In this document: one piece after another, positions 25,724-35,481 of the stretch
Numbering within the stretch: the stretch's first letter is position 1
Layout of the letters: every line of letters begins with the position of its first letter
Assembly (NCBI RefSeq): GCF_016907275.1
Contig: NZ_JAFBBP010000001.1
Span: 2,222,001 to 2,286,000, forward strand
Length of the DNA stretch: 64,000 nucleotides
Direction: 5' to 3'
DNA from: Micromonospora luteifusca
Lineage (GTDB): Bacteria > Actinomycetota > Actinomycetes > Mycobacteriales > Micromonosporaceae
The notes under the pieces: generated by a model
The model's input: the letters and a program-made list of their open reading frames with translations, nothing else
The model's database searches: none
What the model was told of the DNA's origin: nothing
Translations under genes and position numbers: made by a program

Positions 25724-27466
25724 TTACGGCTTGACGTACGCGTTCACGAACGACGCGTAGCCGAAGACGCTGGAGATGAAGACCCCCCCGGCCTTGGATC
25801 CGTGCACGTTGTAGGCCACGTCGACGAAGAGCGGCACCACCGGCGCGTACTCCTTCATGATCCGCTCGTCGAGCTTGGCCCACTCGGGGCCCTGCTCGGC
25901 CGCGGACATCGCCTGGATGCGGTCCATCTCGGCGTTGATCGTCGGGTCGTTGAAGTAGGACTGGTTGCTGTTGCCCTCGGCCTTGATGGTGCGGCCGTCG
26001 TAGAGCACCGGCAGGATCGACGCCCCGCTGGGCCAGTCCGCCGCCCAGTTACCGATGTACAGGTCCCAGGGGTTGTCCTTCTTCTTGATCTCGTCGAGCT
26101 TCGCGTCGTCCGAGATGTTCCGCAGCGTGATCTTGAAGCCGGCCCGCTCCAGGTTGGCCTTGAGCTGGGCGCCCTGCTGCTGCTCGGTCGAGTTGTCGGC
26201 GACACCGAGGACCAGCTCCGGCGTCTTTCCGCCGAGCAGCTCCTTGGCCTTGTCGACGTTGCCGTTGGCACCCGCCGGGTACGCGTCGTACGCCTTGTAG
26301 CCGATGGTGGCCGGCGGCATCAGCGTGGTCAGCGGCGCGGCGACGGTCTGCCCGCCCATCGCCTTGATCAGACCCTCACGGTCGATGGCGTAGTTGAGCG
26401 CCTGACGGACCTTCAGATCCTTGACCCGCTGGTTGTTGATGACCAGCTGGTTGGCGCTCGGCGTCGGCGAGAGGATCGTCCGCGACTTGAGTGCGGCATC
26501 CCCGGCGACCTTGGCGACCAGCGAGGCGGGCACGGCGTTGAACGCGAGCGCGCTCTGGTCGGCACCGTTGTCGGCGATCACCCGGTTGTTGGCGGCGTCC
26601 GCGGTCGGGCCGAAGGTCCAGACGAACTGGTCCGGGTACTGGTGCCGGACCGGGTCGGTCTTCGGGTCCCAGTTGGGGTTGCGGTCCAGGGTGATCTGCA
26701 CGCCGACCTGGTTCTTCGCGACCTTGTACGGGCCGGACGAGAACGGCTGCTTGTCCAGGTCGACGCCGGTGTCCTTGTCCGGCGGCAGCGGCGCGGTGGT
26801 CGGCAGCGAGACCGCGAACGGCAGGTCACAGCGGGCCTTGGCGAACTCGAAGCGCAGGGTCTTGGCGTCCGGCGTGCTCAGGCCGGGCGGCAGCGACGCC
26901 TTGTTCTTCTTGAAGTCCCACTTGGTGTCGAACTGCGGGGTGTCGGCCAGCCACTCCTGAATGTAGGTGGGGCCGCTGGTCAGGTCCGGGTCGAAGGAGC
27001 GGGCGATGCCGTAGGCGATCTCCTTGGAGGTGATCGGCCGGCCGTCCTCGAACTTCACCCCGTCCTTGACCGTGAATTCCCAGACCTTGCAGTCATTGTT
27101 GACGTTCTTACCCGGGGTCTCGGCCAGGTCGCCGACGAGGACCAGGCCGCCCTTGCCGTCGTCCTTCCAGGTGGTCAGATAGCGGGCGAAGAGCGGGTTG
27201 GTCATCAGACCGGCGAACGAGTACGTCCGCTGCGGGTCGAGGTGGGAGATCGGCGACTCCCGGATGATGGTGAAGGTGCCACCCTTCGCAGCGCCACTCA
27301 CCTCGGCCGCCGGGCCCTGCGAGTCCTTGGGGTCGGTCGCGATGACCCCGGTCTGCTGCCGTTCGGTGTCCACCGTGGTGCCCTCGCCCGTGTTCTTCGA
27401 GCACGCACCCAATGCCACAACCAGAGCTATCGCGCCGCCTGCGGCAGCCACTACGCGTGGTCTCAT
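25724..27466 (-). CDS. Peptide ABC transporter substrate-binding lipoprotein
   Basis: A 580-residue family 5 (OppA/DppA-type) extracellular solute-binding protein. The start MRPRVVAAAGGAIALVVALGACSKN is a lipoprotein signal with lipobox LGAC, so the mature protein is tethered outside the membrane by a lipidated Cys. The domain spans most of the rest, including the typical LNYAIDREGLIKAMGGQ. The ATG has GAAGGGGG upstream. It is the last gene of the oppD-oppF-oppC-oppB-SBP cluster, after a 146-base gap with an AT-rich patch (27537-27590) that may hold its own promoter. Confidence 0.93.
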   Translation of the reverse strand: MRPRVVAAAGGAIALVVALGACSKNTGEGTTVDTERQQTGVIATDPKDSQGPAAEVSGAAKGGTFTIIRESPISHLDPQRTYSFAGLMTNPLFARYLTTWKDDGKGGLVLVGDLAETPGKNVNNDCKVWEFTVKDGVKFEDGRPITSKEIAYGIARSFDPDLTSGPTYIQEWLADTPQFDTKWDFKKNKASLPPGLSTPDAKTLRFEFAKARCDLPFAVSLPTTAPLPPDKDTGVDLDKQPFSSGPYKVAKNQVGVQITLDRNPNWDPKTDPVRHQYPDQFVWTFGPTADAANNRVIADNGADQSALAFNAVPASLVAKVAGDAALKSRTILSPTPSANQLVINNQRVKDLKVRQALNYAIDREGLIKAMGGQTVAAPLTTLMPPATIGYKAYDAYPAGANGNVDKAKELLGGKTPELVLGVADNSTEQQQGAQLKANLERAGFKITLRNISDDAKLDEIKKKDNPWDLYIGNWAADWPSGASILPVLYDGRTIKAEGNSNQSYFNDPTINAEMDRIQAMSAAEQGPEWAKLDERIMKEYAPVVPLFVDVAYNVHGSKAGGVFISSVFGYASFVNAYVKP

Positions 27467-27612
27467 GAAGTACCCCCTTCACCCATGTGCCGTGCGGTTT
27501 CGTCGGGGCGAGAACCGCCGACGTCCCGTGGATCGTAAGGAAGAAAACCTGCAAATTGTGTAACAGTTGTCGATAAATTCCGCCACGGTCGGTGTGGCGG
27601 ACACCCGGCTGC

Positions 27613-28599
27613 TCAGCGCAGCCGCACCCGGGGGTCGATCGCCGCGTAGAGCAGGTCGACCAGCACGTTCGCCAGCACCACGAAGACGGCCGCGATCAGC
27701 ACGGTGGCCATGATGGTGGGCAGGTCGCCCGAACGCACCGCGTCCACCGCCGTACGCCCCAACCCCTGGATGCCGAACGTCGTCTCGGTGATCACCGTGC
27801 CGCCCAGCGCCCCGCCCACGTCCAGGCCGGCGATGGTCACCACCGGCGTGATCGCCGCGCGCAGCGCGTGCCGCCCGTACACCTTGGGTTTCGCCAGGCC
27901 CTTGGCCCGCGCGGTTCGGACGAAGTCCTCCGACAGCGTTTCCAACATCTGCGCCCGCGACAGTCGGGCATAGATGGCTGAGAAGAGGAAGGCCAACGCC
28001 ACCCAGGCGAGCACCAGCCCACTGGCCCACTTCAGCGGGTTGTCGAACAGGGACGTGTAGCTGGGCACCGGCAGCAGTCGCAGGTTGTAGACGAACACCA
28101 GCAGCAGCACCGCGCCCACGAAGTACAGCTGCAACGAGGCGCCGGTCAGGGAGAAACCGATGGCGGCCCGGTCCACCCAGGTGCCCCGGCGCAACGCGGA
28201 CACCATGCCCAGCCCCACCCCGAGCAGCAACCAGAGAATGGCAGCCGGGATCACGATGCTCAGCGTCACCGGCAGCACCCGGGAGATGGTGTCCGAGACG
28301 GCCTCGTTGCTGACGTACGACCAGCCCAGGCAGGGCGCGTCGCACCGGCCGCCCTGGGCGCTGCCCAGGTCCCGTCCGGTGACGATGCCCTTCATGTAGC
28401 CGGCGTACTGGCTGATCAACGGGTCGTTCAGGCCCAGATCGTCGCGGACCCGCTCCAGCCGCTCCGGGTTGCAGTTCTTCGGGCACATGCCGGTGACCGG
28501 GTCACGCGGCAGGGCGAAGAACATCAGGAAGGTCAGTACGCTCACCGCGAAGAGGGTCAGCGTGGCCGAGAAGAGCCGCTTGATCAGAAATCGCGACAT
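27613..28599 (-). CDS. Peptide ABC transporter permease (OppB/DppB type)
   Basis: A 328-residue inner-membrane permease. It begins with a membrane helix (LIKRLFSATLTLFAVSVLTFLMFF) and has the binding-protein-dependent transport domain with an EAA-loop region, FVRTARAKGLAKPKVYGRHALRAA. A Cys-containing insertion in the first periplasmic loop (GMCPKNCNPERL and GGRCDAPCLGW) is distinctive and may form disulfides, which is inference. It starts 9 bases after the OppC-type gene stop. Confidence 0.93.
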   Translation of the reverse strand: MSRFLIKRLFSATLTLFAVSVLTFLMFFALPRDPVTGMCPKNCNPERLERVRDDLGLNDPLISQYAGYMKGIVTGRDLGSAQGGRCDAPCLGWSYVSNEAVSDTISRVLPVTLSIVIPAAILWLLLGVGLGMVSALRRGTWVDRAAIGFSLTGASLQLYFVGAVLLLVFVYNLRLLPVPSYTSLFDNPLKWASGLVLAWVALAFLFSAIYARLSRAQMLETLSEDFVRTARAKGLAKPKVYGRHALRAAITPVVTIAGLDVGGALGGTVITETTFGIQGLGRTAVDAVRSGDLPTIMATVLIAAVFVVLANVLVDLLYAAIDPRVRLR

Positions 28600-28608
28600 G
28601 GTTAACCC

Positions 28609-29616
28609 CTACCGGGACGACTTCGGGTCGAGCGCGTCACGCAACGCGTCGCCGAAGAGGTTGAAGGCGAACACCAGCGCGAAGATCATGATGCCCGGGA
28701 AGAACACGTACGCCGGGTCCGTCTGGAGGAAGTCCAGACTGTCGTAGATCATCCGGCCGAAACTCGGAGTCTCGTCGCTGAGGCCCACGCCGATGAACGA
28801 GAGCGCAGCCTCGCTGGTGATGAACTGTGGGACCGCCAGTGAGAACGAGACCAGGATCGGTGCCCAGATGTTCGGCAGCAGTTGCCGGAAGAGCATGTGC
28901 CCCAGCCCGGCGCCGCTGGCCTTCGCCGCCTCCACGAACTCGCGCTCGCGCAGCGCGATCACCTGCCCACGGACCAGCCTCGCCGTGCTGGTCCAACCGA
29001 AGATGGCGAAGACGGCGATCAGCACGCCCACCCCGAAGGCCGCCGACACCTGCCCCCGCTCGCCGTAGAAGCGCAGCGTCAGGGTGGGGGTCAGCGCCAA
29101 GGCGATGATCAGGAACGGCATGGCCAGCGTCAGGTCGGTGATCCAGTTGATCACTGCGTCGAACCAACCGCCGAGGTAGCCGGCGAGGGCACCGAGCACC
29201 ACGCCGATCGTCGCGGTGATCAGGGCCGCCGCGAACGCGATGAAGAGCGAGGTCCGCAGCCCGTAGATCAGCCGGATGAAGATGTCCCGACCCAGCCCCG
29301 GCTCCAGACCGAACCAGTGGTCCCCGGTCACACCGCCGACGTAGCCCAGCGGCATCCCGAAGCCGTCCAGCAGGTTCTGGAACTGCTCCCGCGGGCCGAT
29401 CCCGTAGACCATCTCGATCAGCGGGGCCGCCAGCGCCAGCAGCATGAAGAAGATCAGCAGTACGCCGCTGACCCTGGCCGTACGGTCGCGGCGCAGTCGC
29501 AGCCAGGCGAGTTGACCGGGTGAGCGGCCGACGACGCCCTTCGCGGCGGGTGCGGTCGCGTCCGGGTCGGACTCGATCTCGGCCAGCGCCACACCCTCCA
29601 CCGGGGACAGGCTCAC
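28609..29616 (-). CDS. Peptide ABC transporter permease (OppC/DppC type)
   Basis: A 335-residue permease partner of the OppB-type gene. It has an N-terminal cytoplasmic stretch, a first membrane helix near residue 55, and the transport domain with EAA-loop [26 protein letters not shown]. The GTG at 29616 overlaps the stop of the ATP-binding gene and has GAGGAGG 7 bases upstream, which fixes the start. Confidence 0.93.
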   Translation of the reverse strand: MSLSPVEGVALAEIESDPDATAPAAKGVVGRSPGQLAWLRLRRDRTARVSGVLLIFFMLLALAAPLIEMVYGIGPREQFQNLLDGFGMPLGYVGGVTGDHWFGLEPGLGRDIFIRLIYGLRTSLFIAFAAALITATIGVVLGALAGYLGGWFDAVINWITDLTLAMPFLIIALALTPTLTLRFYGERGQVSAAFGVGVLIAVFAIFGWTSTARLVRGQVIALREREFVEAAKASGAGLGHMLFRQLLPNIWAPILVSFSLAVPQFITSEAALSFIGVGLSDETPSFGRMIYDSLDFLQTDPAYVFFPGIMIFALVFAFNLFGDALRDALDPKSSR

Positions 29617-30761
29617 GACGGCACCTCCTCGACGTTCGCTTCGACCCCGCGACCCGCCGGCTCGACGTTCGCTTCGACCCCGCGACCCGCCGGCTCGGCG
29701 CCGATCACGGCGGCGTCCGCCACCAGGCCGGCACCGGCTGGTTCCGGGCTCGTGCTGCCCGCTTCCCCTTCGGGGCTCGTGCTGCCCGCTTCCCCTTCGG
29801 GGAAGTGACACGCGGTGGCCTGCCGACCACCGTCGCGCGGGACCAGCGCCGGTTCCTCGGTGGCGCAGATGTCCTGCGCCTTCCAACAGCGGGTGCGGAA
29901 ACGGCAACCCGACGGCGGGTCAAGCGGGGTGGGCACGTCACCGGTCAGCCGGATCCGGCCCGCCGGGCCGAGCTTGGTGACGTCCGGGATCGCCGAGAGC
30001 AGCGCCCGGGTGTACGGGTGCTGCGGGCGCTCGTAGATGTCCGCCCGATCGCCGATCTCCACGATCCGGCCCAGGTACATCACCGCGACCCGCTGGCAGA
30101 AGTGCCGGACCACGGCCAGGTCGTGCGCGATGAACACGAACGCCAGGCCAAGCTCCCGTTGCAGGTCGCGCAGCAGGTTGACGACCTGCGCCTGGATCGA
30201 GACGTCCAGCGCGGAGACCGGCTCGTCGGCGACGATCAGCTTGGGTCGCAGGGCCAGCGCGCGGGCGATGCCGATGCGCTGACGCTGGCCGCCGGAGAAC
30301 TCGTGCGGGTACCGGTTGTAGTGCTCCGGGTTCAACCCGACCAGCTCCAGCAGCTCCTGCACCCGGGCCTTGATCCCACCCGGCGGCTTGATTCCGTTGA
30401 CCTGCAACGGCATCGCCACGATCCGGCCGACCGTGTGCCGGGGGTTCAACGAGGCGTACGGGTCCTGGAAGATGATCTGCAGGTCCTGTCGCAGCGGGCG
30501 TAGCTCCCGGCGGCCGGCGTGGGTGATGTCCCGTCCGGCAAACTCGATGCTGCCGCTGGTCGGCTCCAGCAGCCGCACCAGCATCCGGCCGGTGGTGGTC
30601 TTGCCGCAGCCCGACTCCCCCACCAGGCCGAGCGTCTCGCCCGGGCGCACATCGAAGTCGAGCCCGTCCACCGCCCGCACCAGGCCGGTGGCGCGCAACC
30701 CCTGCCGTACCGGGAAATGCTTGCTCAGGCCGCGGACCCGCAACAACGGCTCATCGGTCAT
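29613..30761 (-). CDS. Peptide ABC transporter ATP-binding protein (OppF/DppF type)
   Basis: A 382-residue ATPase that drives peptide import. Walker A is GESGCGKTT near residue 47, the signature is [14 protein letters not shown], Walker B is [12 protein letters not shown] and the H-loop is [10 protein letters not shown]. The oligopeptide transporter C-terminal domain contains the Cys cluster [14 protein letters not shown]. The last about 60 residues are non-conserved and repetitive (GEAGSTSPE twice, [11 protein letters not shown] twice). The ATG overlaps the OppD-type stop (ATGA). Confidence 0.93.
   Translation of the reverse strand: MTDEPLLRVRGLSKHFPVRQGLRATGLVRAVDGLDFDVRPGETLGLVGESGCGKTTTGRMLVRLLEPTSGSIEFAGRDITHAGRRELRPLRQDLQIIFQDPYASLNPRHTVGRIVAMPLQVNGIKPPGGIKARVQELLELVGLNPEHYNRYPHEFSGGQRQRIGIARALALRPKLIVADEPVSALDVSIQAQVVNLLRDLQRELGLAFVFIAHDLAVVRHFCQRVAVMYLGRIVEIGDRADIYERPQHPYTRALLSAIPDVTKLGPAGRIRLTGDVPTPLDPPSGCRFRTRCWKAQDICATEEPALVPRDGGRQATACHFPEGEAGSTSPEGEAGSTSPEPAGAGLVADAAVIGAEPAGRGVEANVEPAGRGVEANVEEVPS
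29631..29799 (-). repeat. In-frame tandem repeats at the 3' end of the OppF-type gene
   Basis: Two exact 33-bp units at 29631-29663 and 29664-29696, and two 27-bp units at 29746-29772 and 29773-29799. Both periods are multiples of three and extend only the non-conserved C-terminal tail. Confidence 0.88.
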
Positions 30762-31900
30762 CGGGCCACCCCCACGGATGCGACGTCCTCGGCGTAGAGC
30801 GCGGTGCGCTCCTCGGCGCTCAGGTGGCAGGCGACCAGGTGGCCGGCCGGGTCGGCCAAGCCAGCTGCGTCGGCCGCGCTGGCCGCGTCGGCGGGGCGCA
30901 GCGCGGGCACGTCGGTGTGGGACCGGCCCCCGGTGCGGTCCGCGTACCGGCAGCGTGGGTGGAAGGCGCAGCCGGACGGCAGGTTGATCAGGCTGGGCGG
31001 GTTGCCCCGGATCGGCAACAGGTCCGCGTCCGCGTCGCCGTGCAGCGACGGCACGCTGGAGAGCAACCCCCAGGTGTACGGGTGCTGCGGCGAGCGGAGC
31101 ACCTGCTCCACGCTGCCCCGCTCGACGGCGCGACCGCCGTACATGACCAGCACCTCGTCGGCGACCTGGCCAACCACGCCGAGGTCGTGGGTGATCAGGA
31201 TGATCGCGGAGTGGAACTCGGCCTGGAGGTCGGCGAGCAGATCCAGGATCTGTGCCTGCACGGTGACGTCCAGTGCGGTGGTCGGCTCGTCGGCGATCAG
31301 CAGCGCCGGGTCGTTGACCAGGGACATCGCGATCATCGCCCGTTGCCGCATACCGCCGGAGAATTCGTGCGGGTACTGGTCGAAGCGACGCGCCGGCTGC
31401 GGAATGCCGACCCGGTCGAGCATGTCGATCGCTCGCTGGCGGGCCGCGCGCCGGTTGGCCTTCGGGTGGTGCACCCGGTACGCCTCGGCGATCTGCCGGC
31501 CCACCGTGTAGTAGGGGTGCAGTGCCGACAGTGGATCCTGGAAGATCATCGCCATGTCCCGGCCGCGCAGCCGACGTACCTCCTCGTCGGCGAGGCCGAC
31601 CACCTGCCGACCACCGACGGAGATCTCGCCGGTGATGGTGGTCCGCTTGGGATCGTGCAGGCCGAGAATGGCCAGCGAGGTGACACTCTTGCCGGAGCCG
31701 GACTCGCCGACGATGCCGAGGGTGCGGCCCCGCTCGACGGCGAACGACACCCCGTCGACCGCGCGCACCACGCCGTCCTCGGTGTCGAACCGGACCCGCA
31801 GGTCGCTCACCCGCAGGTAGGCGTCCTCGTTACCGCGCTGGGCCGGCACGGTGGGATGGTCGTCCGGTTTCCCGGACGGCGCCGGATCAGAGCTGTCCAC
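30758..31900 (-). CDS. Peptide ABC transporter ATP-binding protein (OppD/DppD type)
   Basis: A 380-residue ATPase and first gene of the importer operon. Walker A is GESGSGKSV near residue 66, the signature is [15 protein letters not shown], Walker B is [12 protein letters not shown] and the H-loop is [10 protein letters not shown]. The C-terminal oligopeptide domain has [11 protein letters not shown] Pro/Asp-rich 25-residue leader precedes the domain. GTG start. Five genes in the order D-F-C-B-binding protein on one strand make a complete importer; substrate length and type are not readable. Confidence 0.93.
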   Translation of the reverse strand: MDSSDPAPSGKPDDHPTVPAQRGNEDAYLRVSDLRVRFDTEDGVVRAVDGVSFAVERGRTLGIVGESGSGKSVTSLAILGLHDPKRTTITGEISVGGRQVVGLADEEVRRLRGRDMAMIFQDPLSALHPYYTVGRQIAEAYRVHHPKANRRAARQRAIDMLDRVGIPQPARRFDQYPHEFSGGMRQRAMIAMSLVNDPALLIADEPTTALDVTVQAQILDLLADLQAEFHSAIILITHDLGVVGQVADEVLVMYGGRAVERGSVEQVLRSPQHPYTWGLLSSVPSLHGDADADLLPIRGNPPSLINLPSGCAFHPRCRYADRTGGRSHTDVPALRPADAASAADAAGLADPAGHLVACHLSAEERTALYAEDVASVGVAR

Positions 31901-32086
31901 GGCCGCCTCCCTCAGTGACGAAGAGAACTTACAGGAAAGTCCCGAGGGTGAAAGTAAGCTACAAAGTCGGCAACTGTCAGCGTGCCCGAGCGTAACGAGT
32001 CAGCATCGGCCCCGCACCCCCGCCACCTCGCCATCCACGCCCATTCATCTCGCACCCCGCGCCCCACGCCCCGCTCATGGACTCGT

Positions 32087-32214
32087 GCCCGGCGCCCGGC
32101 GCCCGGCGCCCCGCGCCCCGCGCTCCGCGCCCCGCGCTCCGCGCCCCGCGCCCCGCGCCCCGCGCCCCGCGCCCCGCGCCCCGCGCCCCGCGCCCCGCGC
32201 CCCGCGCCCCGCGC
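32087..32214. repeat. 7-bp tandem satellite (CGCCCCG type)
   Basis: About 18 units of a 7-base motif (mostly CGCCCCG, some CGCTCCG or CGCCCGG at the left end) between the importer operon and tldD. The period is not a multiple of three, and all frames read as Pro/Arg/Ala strings, so it is not coding. The 31901-32650 gap otherwise holds two family B palindromes and a gene tail. Confidence 0.9.
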
Positions 32215-32294
32215 CAAGATCAACGCAACTTCCCCGATGTTGCTGTCTCCGACGCGCGAGAAGCAGCAACATCCCCGATATTGCGCGAATCTTG
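32215..32294. repeat. Family B imperfect palindrome, copy 2
   Basis: Arms 32215-32245 and 32264-32294 begin CAAGAT and end ATGTTGCTG at the loop; 23 of 31 positions pair. Within the inverted repeat both arms carry TCCCCGATRTTGC in direct orientation. The left arm shares AACTTCCCCGA-like sequence with copy 1. Confidence 0.7.
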
Positions 32295-32350
32295 ACGACG
32301 AACACTGCCCCCACGAGACCGGCAGCGGGGTTTGGGGCGCCCACTGCCGC

Positions 32351-32428
32351 CAAGATCACGCTCGAACCAGGATGTAGTGGCATCACCGACGCGCTACACC
32401 ACTACAACCAGGATGTTGCGCGATCTTG
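32351..32428. repeat. Family B imperfect palindrome, copy 3
   Basis: Arms 32351-32380 and 32399-32428 begin CAAGATC and end TGTAGTGG at the loop; 23 of 30 positions pair. As in copy 2, a direct repeat (AACCAGGATGT) is nested in the inverted repeat. The left arm matches the solo arm at 47803. Confidence 0.7.
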
Positions 32429-32533
32429 CGGCCCGCAGCTCGGCGCAACGCGGCCGGCGCGGCGCGGCACGGCGGCGCAGGACGGGGCGGGGGCGCGGGC
32501 TACGGGGCGGGCGACGGCAGCGGCGTCTAGGTC

Positions 32534-32617
32534 ATGCTCGAATCCGGGGCCGGTGAGGTGCTGGAGTTGACAGAGCCGGTGCGGGTCACGATCCGGCCGG
32601 AGGATCTCGTCCCCTGA
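32534..32617 (+). pseudogene. Short 3' gene tail (possibly Uma2-type)
   Basis: A plus-strand frame from an ATG at 32534 reads MLESGAGEVLELTEPVRVTI and on through RPEDLVP to a stop at 32617. A stop codon lies just upstream and no ribosome site is seen. The ending resembles the C-termini of Uma2-family endonuclease-fold proteins, which abound in this clade. It is most likely the remnant of a deleted gene; the family guess is weak. Confidence 0.3.
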
Positions 32618-32650
32618 CGGGTGTCGGCCGGCTGGCCTAGGGTCGGTCGC

Positions 32651-34087
32651 ATGACCGAGTTCGACGCGGCCACCGCCGCCGTCCAAGCCGCCCTCGACGC
32701 GGGCGCACGGTACGCCGACGCCCGGGTGATGCACCGCCGCTACGAGTCGATGACCGCGCGCAACGGGGACGTGGAAGAGCTGACCCAGGATGAGAGCATC
32801 GGGCTCGGTGTCCGCGCACTTGTCGGGGCGAGTTGGGGCTTCTACGCCGTACCCGATCTGTCGGACGCCGCCGCCCGCGACGCTGGCCGACGTGCGGCAC
32901 GGACGGCGATGGCCAGCGCGCGGGTGCCCGGCCCGCCGGTCGACCTGGTGCCGGTCGAGGCGGTCACCGCCAGTTGGGCGTCCAATTGCGAGGTCGATCC
33001 GCTCGGGGTGCCGCTTTCGGACAAGGGTGACCTGCTGGTCGGCGCGACCCGCACGATGGCCGAGCACGGCGCGGACCTGGCCGAGGGCCTGTACCAGATC
33101 TGGGACACCGCCAAATGGTTCGTCTCCAGCGAGGGCCACCGGATCGACCAGCGGATCCGTGAGTGCGGCGGCGGCATCTCCGCCACCTCGATCGGTGACG
33201 GCGAGACGCAGCGCCGGTCCTGGCCGAGCTACCGAGGGCAGTACGGCACCACCGGCTGGGAGTTGGTCGAGTCGCTGGATCTGGCCGCGCACGCCGCGCA
33301 GATCGCCGAGGAGTCCCGGGCGTTGCTCACCGCACCGCTCTGCCCGGCCGGCGAGACGGATCTGATCCTCGGCGGCGAGCAGTTGGCCCTGCAGATCCAC
33401 GAGTCGGTCGGCCACGCCATCGAGCTGGACCGGATCCTCGGCTGGGAGGCCGCGTTCGCCGGCACGTCCTGGCTGGACCTGGCCCAGCTCGGCTCGCTGC
33501 GCTACGGCTCGGAGCTGATGAACATCACCATCGACCCGACGATCCCGGGGGCGCTGGGCAGCTTCGGCTTCGACGACGAGGGTTCCCCGGCGGTCAAGCG
33601 GGACGCGGTCCGTGACGGCCGCTGGGTGGGTGTGCTCGCCGGCCGGGATTCCGCCGCCATGGCCAGCCTGGACTACGGCGGCAGCGTACGGGCCGACGGG
33701 TGGGCCCGGCTACCGATGGTGCGGATGACCAACGTCGGTCTGGAACCCGGCCCGCACACTCTGGACGAGATCATCGCTGCGACCGACGACGGTGTGCTGA
33801 TGGACCTCAACCGGTCCTGGTCGATCGACGACAAGCGACTCAACTTCCAGTTCGGCTGCGAGGTCGGGTGGGAGATCAAGAAGGGTCGGCGGGGGCGGAT
33901 GCTGCGCAATCCCACGTACACCGGGATCGGTCCGCTCTTCTGGCGGTCGATGGACATGCTCTCCAGCGAGACGGTCTCCTGGGGCACGCCCAACTGCGGC
34001 AAGGGCCAACCCGGTCAGACCGGGCACACCGGCCACCCGGCCGCGCCGGCCCGGTTCAAGAACGTCCGGGTGGGGGTATCGGCATGA
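32651..34087 (+). CDS. tldD: TldD/PmbA-family metalloprotease TldD
   Basis: A 478-residue TldD homologue, the subunit with the zinc site. The extended metal motif HESVGHAIELDR is near residue 250 and the conserved C-terminal GTPNCGKGQPGQ near 455. TldD and TldE form a heterodimer that degrades or trims unstructured peptides, as in microcin B17 maturation and CcdA turnover in E. coli. The ATG at 32651 gives MTEFDAATAAVQAAL, a typical start. Its stop overlaps tldE (ATGA). No peptide-precursor gene is visible next to the pair. Confidence 0.92.
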   Translation: MTEFDAATAAVQAALDAGARYADARVMHRRYESMTARNGDVEELTQDESIGLGVRALVGASWGFYAVPDLSDAAARDAGRRAARTAMASARVPGPPVDLVPVEAVTASWASNCEVDPLGVPLSDKGDLLVGATRTMAEHGADLAEGLYQIWDTAKWFVSSEGHRIDQRIRECGGGISATSIGDGETQRRSWPSYRGQYGTTGWELVESLDLAAHAAQIAEESRALLTAPLCPAGETDLILGGEQLALQIHESVGHAIELDRILGWEAAFAGTSWLDLAQLGSLRYGSELMNITIDPTIPGALGSFGFDDEGSPAVKRDAVRDGRWVGVLAGRDSAAMASLDYGGSVRADGWARLPMVRMTNVGLEPGPHTLDEIIAATDDGVLMDLNRSWSIDDKRLNFQFGCEVGWEIKKGRRGRMLRNPTYTGIGPLFWRSMDMLSSETVSWGTPNCGKGQPGQTGHTGHPAAPARFKNVRVGVSA

Positions 34088-35481
34088 CGGAGTTGGAGCT
34101 GGCCGGGCAGGTCATCGAGTTGGTCCGCCGCCTCGGTGGCCCGACCGTGCAGGCCGAGGCGGTGGTGACACGCGCGGATCTGGCGTTGACCCGCTTTGCC
34201 AATTCGGCCATCCACCAGAACGTCGCGGAGTCGACCGTCGGAGTCCGGCTCCGGCTACACGTCGATGGTCGGACCGCCGCGGGCAGCGGAAGCGTGCTCA
34301 CCGCCGACGGCCTGCGCGCACTGGTGGAGCGCACCCTGGCCGCGGCGCGACTCTGCCCGCCCGACCCGGGCTGGCCGGGCCTGGCACCGCCCACACCCAC
34401 GCCGGACGCTCCGGGGGTCGACGAGGCCACCGCGTACGCCGAGCCGGATCAGCGGGCCGACCGGGTCGGCGCGTTCGTGGCCGCCGCCGGGGGCCTCACC
34501 ACGGCGGGATACTGCCGCACCGCGCACCGCTCGTCGGCGTTCGCCAACTCGGCCGGGCACACCGCGCACGGCCGCTCCGCGGAGGCGGCGATGGACGGCA
34601 TCGCCCGCCGAGACGGGGCGGACGGGGTGGCCCGACGCTACGCCGACCGGCTCTCCGACCTCGACGGTGCCGAGTTGGGGGCGCAGGCGGCGGCGAAGGC
34701 GCAGGCGGCGGCCGACCCGGTCGAGCTGCCGCCGGGGCGCTACGAGGTGGTGTTCGAGCCGGCCGCCGTGGCGGATCTGCTGCAGAACCTCTCCTGGTAC
34801 GGCTTCAACGGCAAGCGGTACGCCGAGCGGCAGTCGTTCGCCGAGCCGGGGTCGGCCCAGTTCGACTCGACGGTGACCCTGGTGGACGACCCGCTGGGTT
34901 CGTCGGGTCTACCGTTCGACGCGGAGGGCACCGGTCGACGGGCGCTGACCCTGGTCGAGGCGGGCACCACCCGGGCGGTGGCACACGATCGGCGGACGGC
35001 CGCCGAGGCGGGCGCGGAGTCCACGGGGCACGCGGTCGCGGGTGGAGCCACCTGGGGCCCGATGGCCCGCAACCTGCGCCTCTCCGGCGCTGTGGCCGGC
35101 CCGGCCAGCCCGGTTGGCCGGAGCACCACCGGCACGGCGGCCGGTGCGGTGGTCGACGCGGACACCGCCGCACTGGTCGCTGGCGTACGCCGAGGGTTGT
35201 TGGTCAGCGATCTCTGGTACACCCGGGTGCTCGACCCGAAGAGCCTCGTCGTCACCGGGTTGACCCGCAACGGCGTCTGGCTGATCGAGGACGGCACCGT
35301 CGTGCGGGCCGTACGCGATCTGCGGTTCACCGAGTCGTACCCGCGGGCCCTCGGGCCCGGGGCGGTGCTCGGGCTGGGCGCGCGGGCGGTGCGTCAACCA
35401 GACCGGGTGGACGGTGCCTGGTGGGCTGCCCCCTCGCTGCGGCTGGCGTCCTGGCACTTCACCGGAGGTGCTTCCGGCTGA
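34084..35481 (+). CDS. tldE: TldD/PmbA-family subunit TldE
   Basis: A 465-residue PmbA/TldE homologue that lacks the HExxxH zinc site and pairs with TldD. Visible family parts are the N-terminal TRFANSAIHQNVAESTVGVRLRL, the central GRYEVVFEPAAVADLLQNLSW and the C-terminal RGLLVSDLWYTRVLDPKSLVVTGLTRNGVWLIEDG. The ATG overlaps the tldD stop. The product is expected to gate substrate entry to the TldD active site, as known for the E. coli pair. Confidence 0.9.
   Translation: MTELELAGQVIELVRRLGGPTVQAEAVVTRADLALTRFANSAIHQNVAESTVGVRLRLHVDGRTAAGSGSVLTADGLRALVERTLAAARLCPPDPGWPGLAPPTPTPDAPGVDEATAYAEPDQRADRVGAFVAAAGGLTTAGYCRTAHRSSAFANSAGHTAHGRSAEAAMDGIARRDGADGVARRYADRLSDLDGAELGAQAAAKAQAAADPVELPPGRYEVVFEPAAVADLLQNLSWYGFNGKRYAERQSFAEPGSAQFDSTVTLVDDPLGSSGLPFDAEGTGRRALTLVEAGTTRAVAHDRRTAAEAGAESTGHAVAGGATWGPMARNLRLSGAVAGPASPVGRSTTGTAAGAVVDADTAALVAGVRRGLLVSDLWYTRVLDPKSLVVTGLTRNGVWLIEDGTVVRAVRDLRFTESYPRALGPGAVLGLGARAVRQPDRVDGAWWAAPSLRLASWHFTGGASG

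Noticed and set aside
25556..27538. 660-residue plus-strand open frame opposite the peptide-binding lipoprotein
   Set aside because: The minus-strand protein has a signal peptide, lipobox and clear family match; the plus frame is its mirror.
32087..32214. Possible coding Pro/Arg-rich protein
   Set aside because: The 7-bp period shifts frame every unit; it is a satellite, not a gene.
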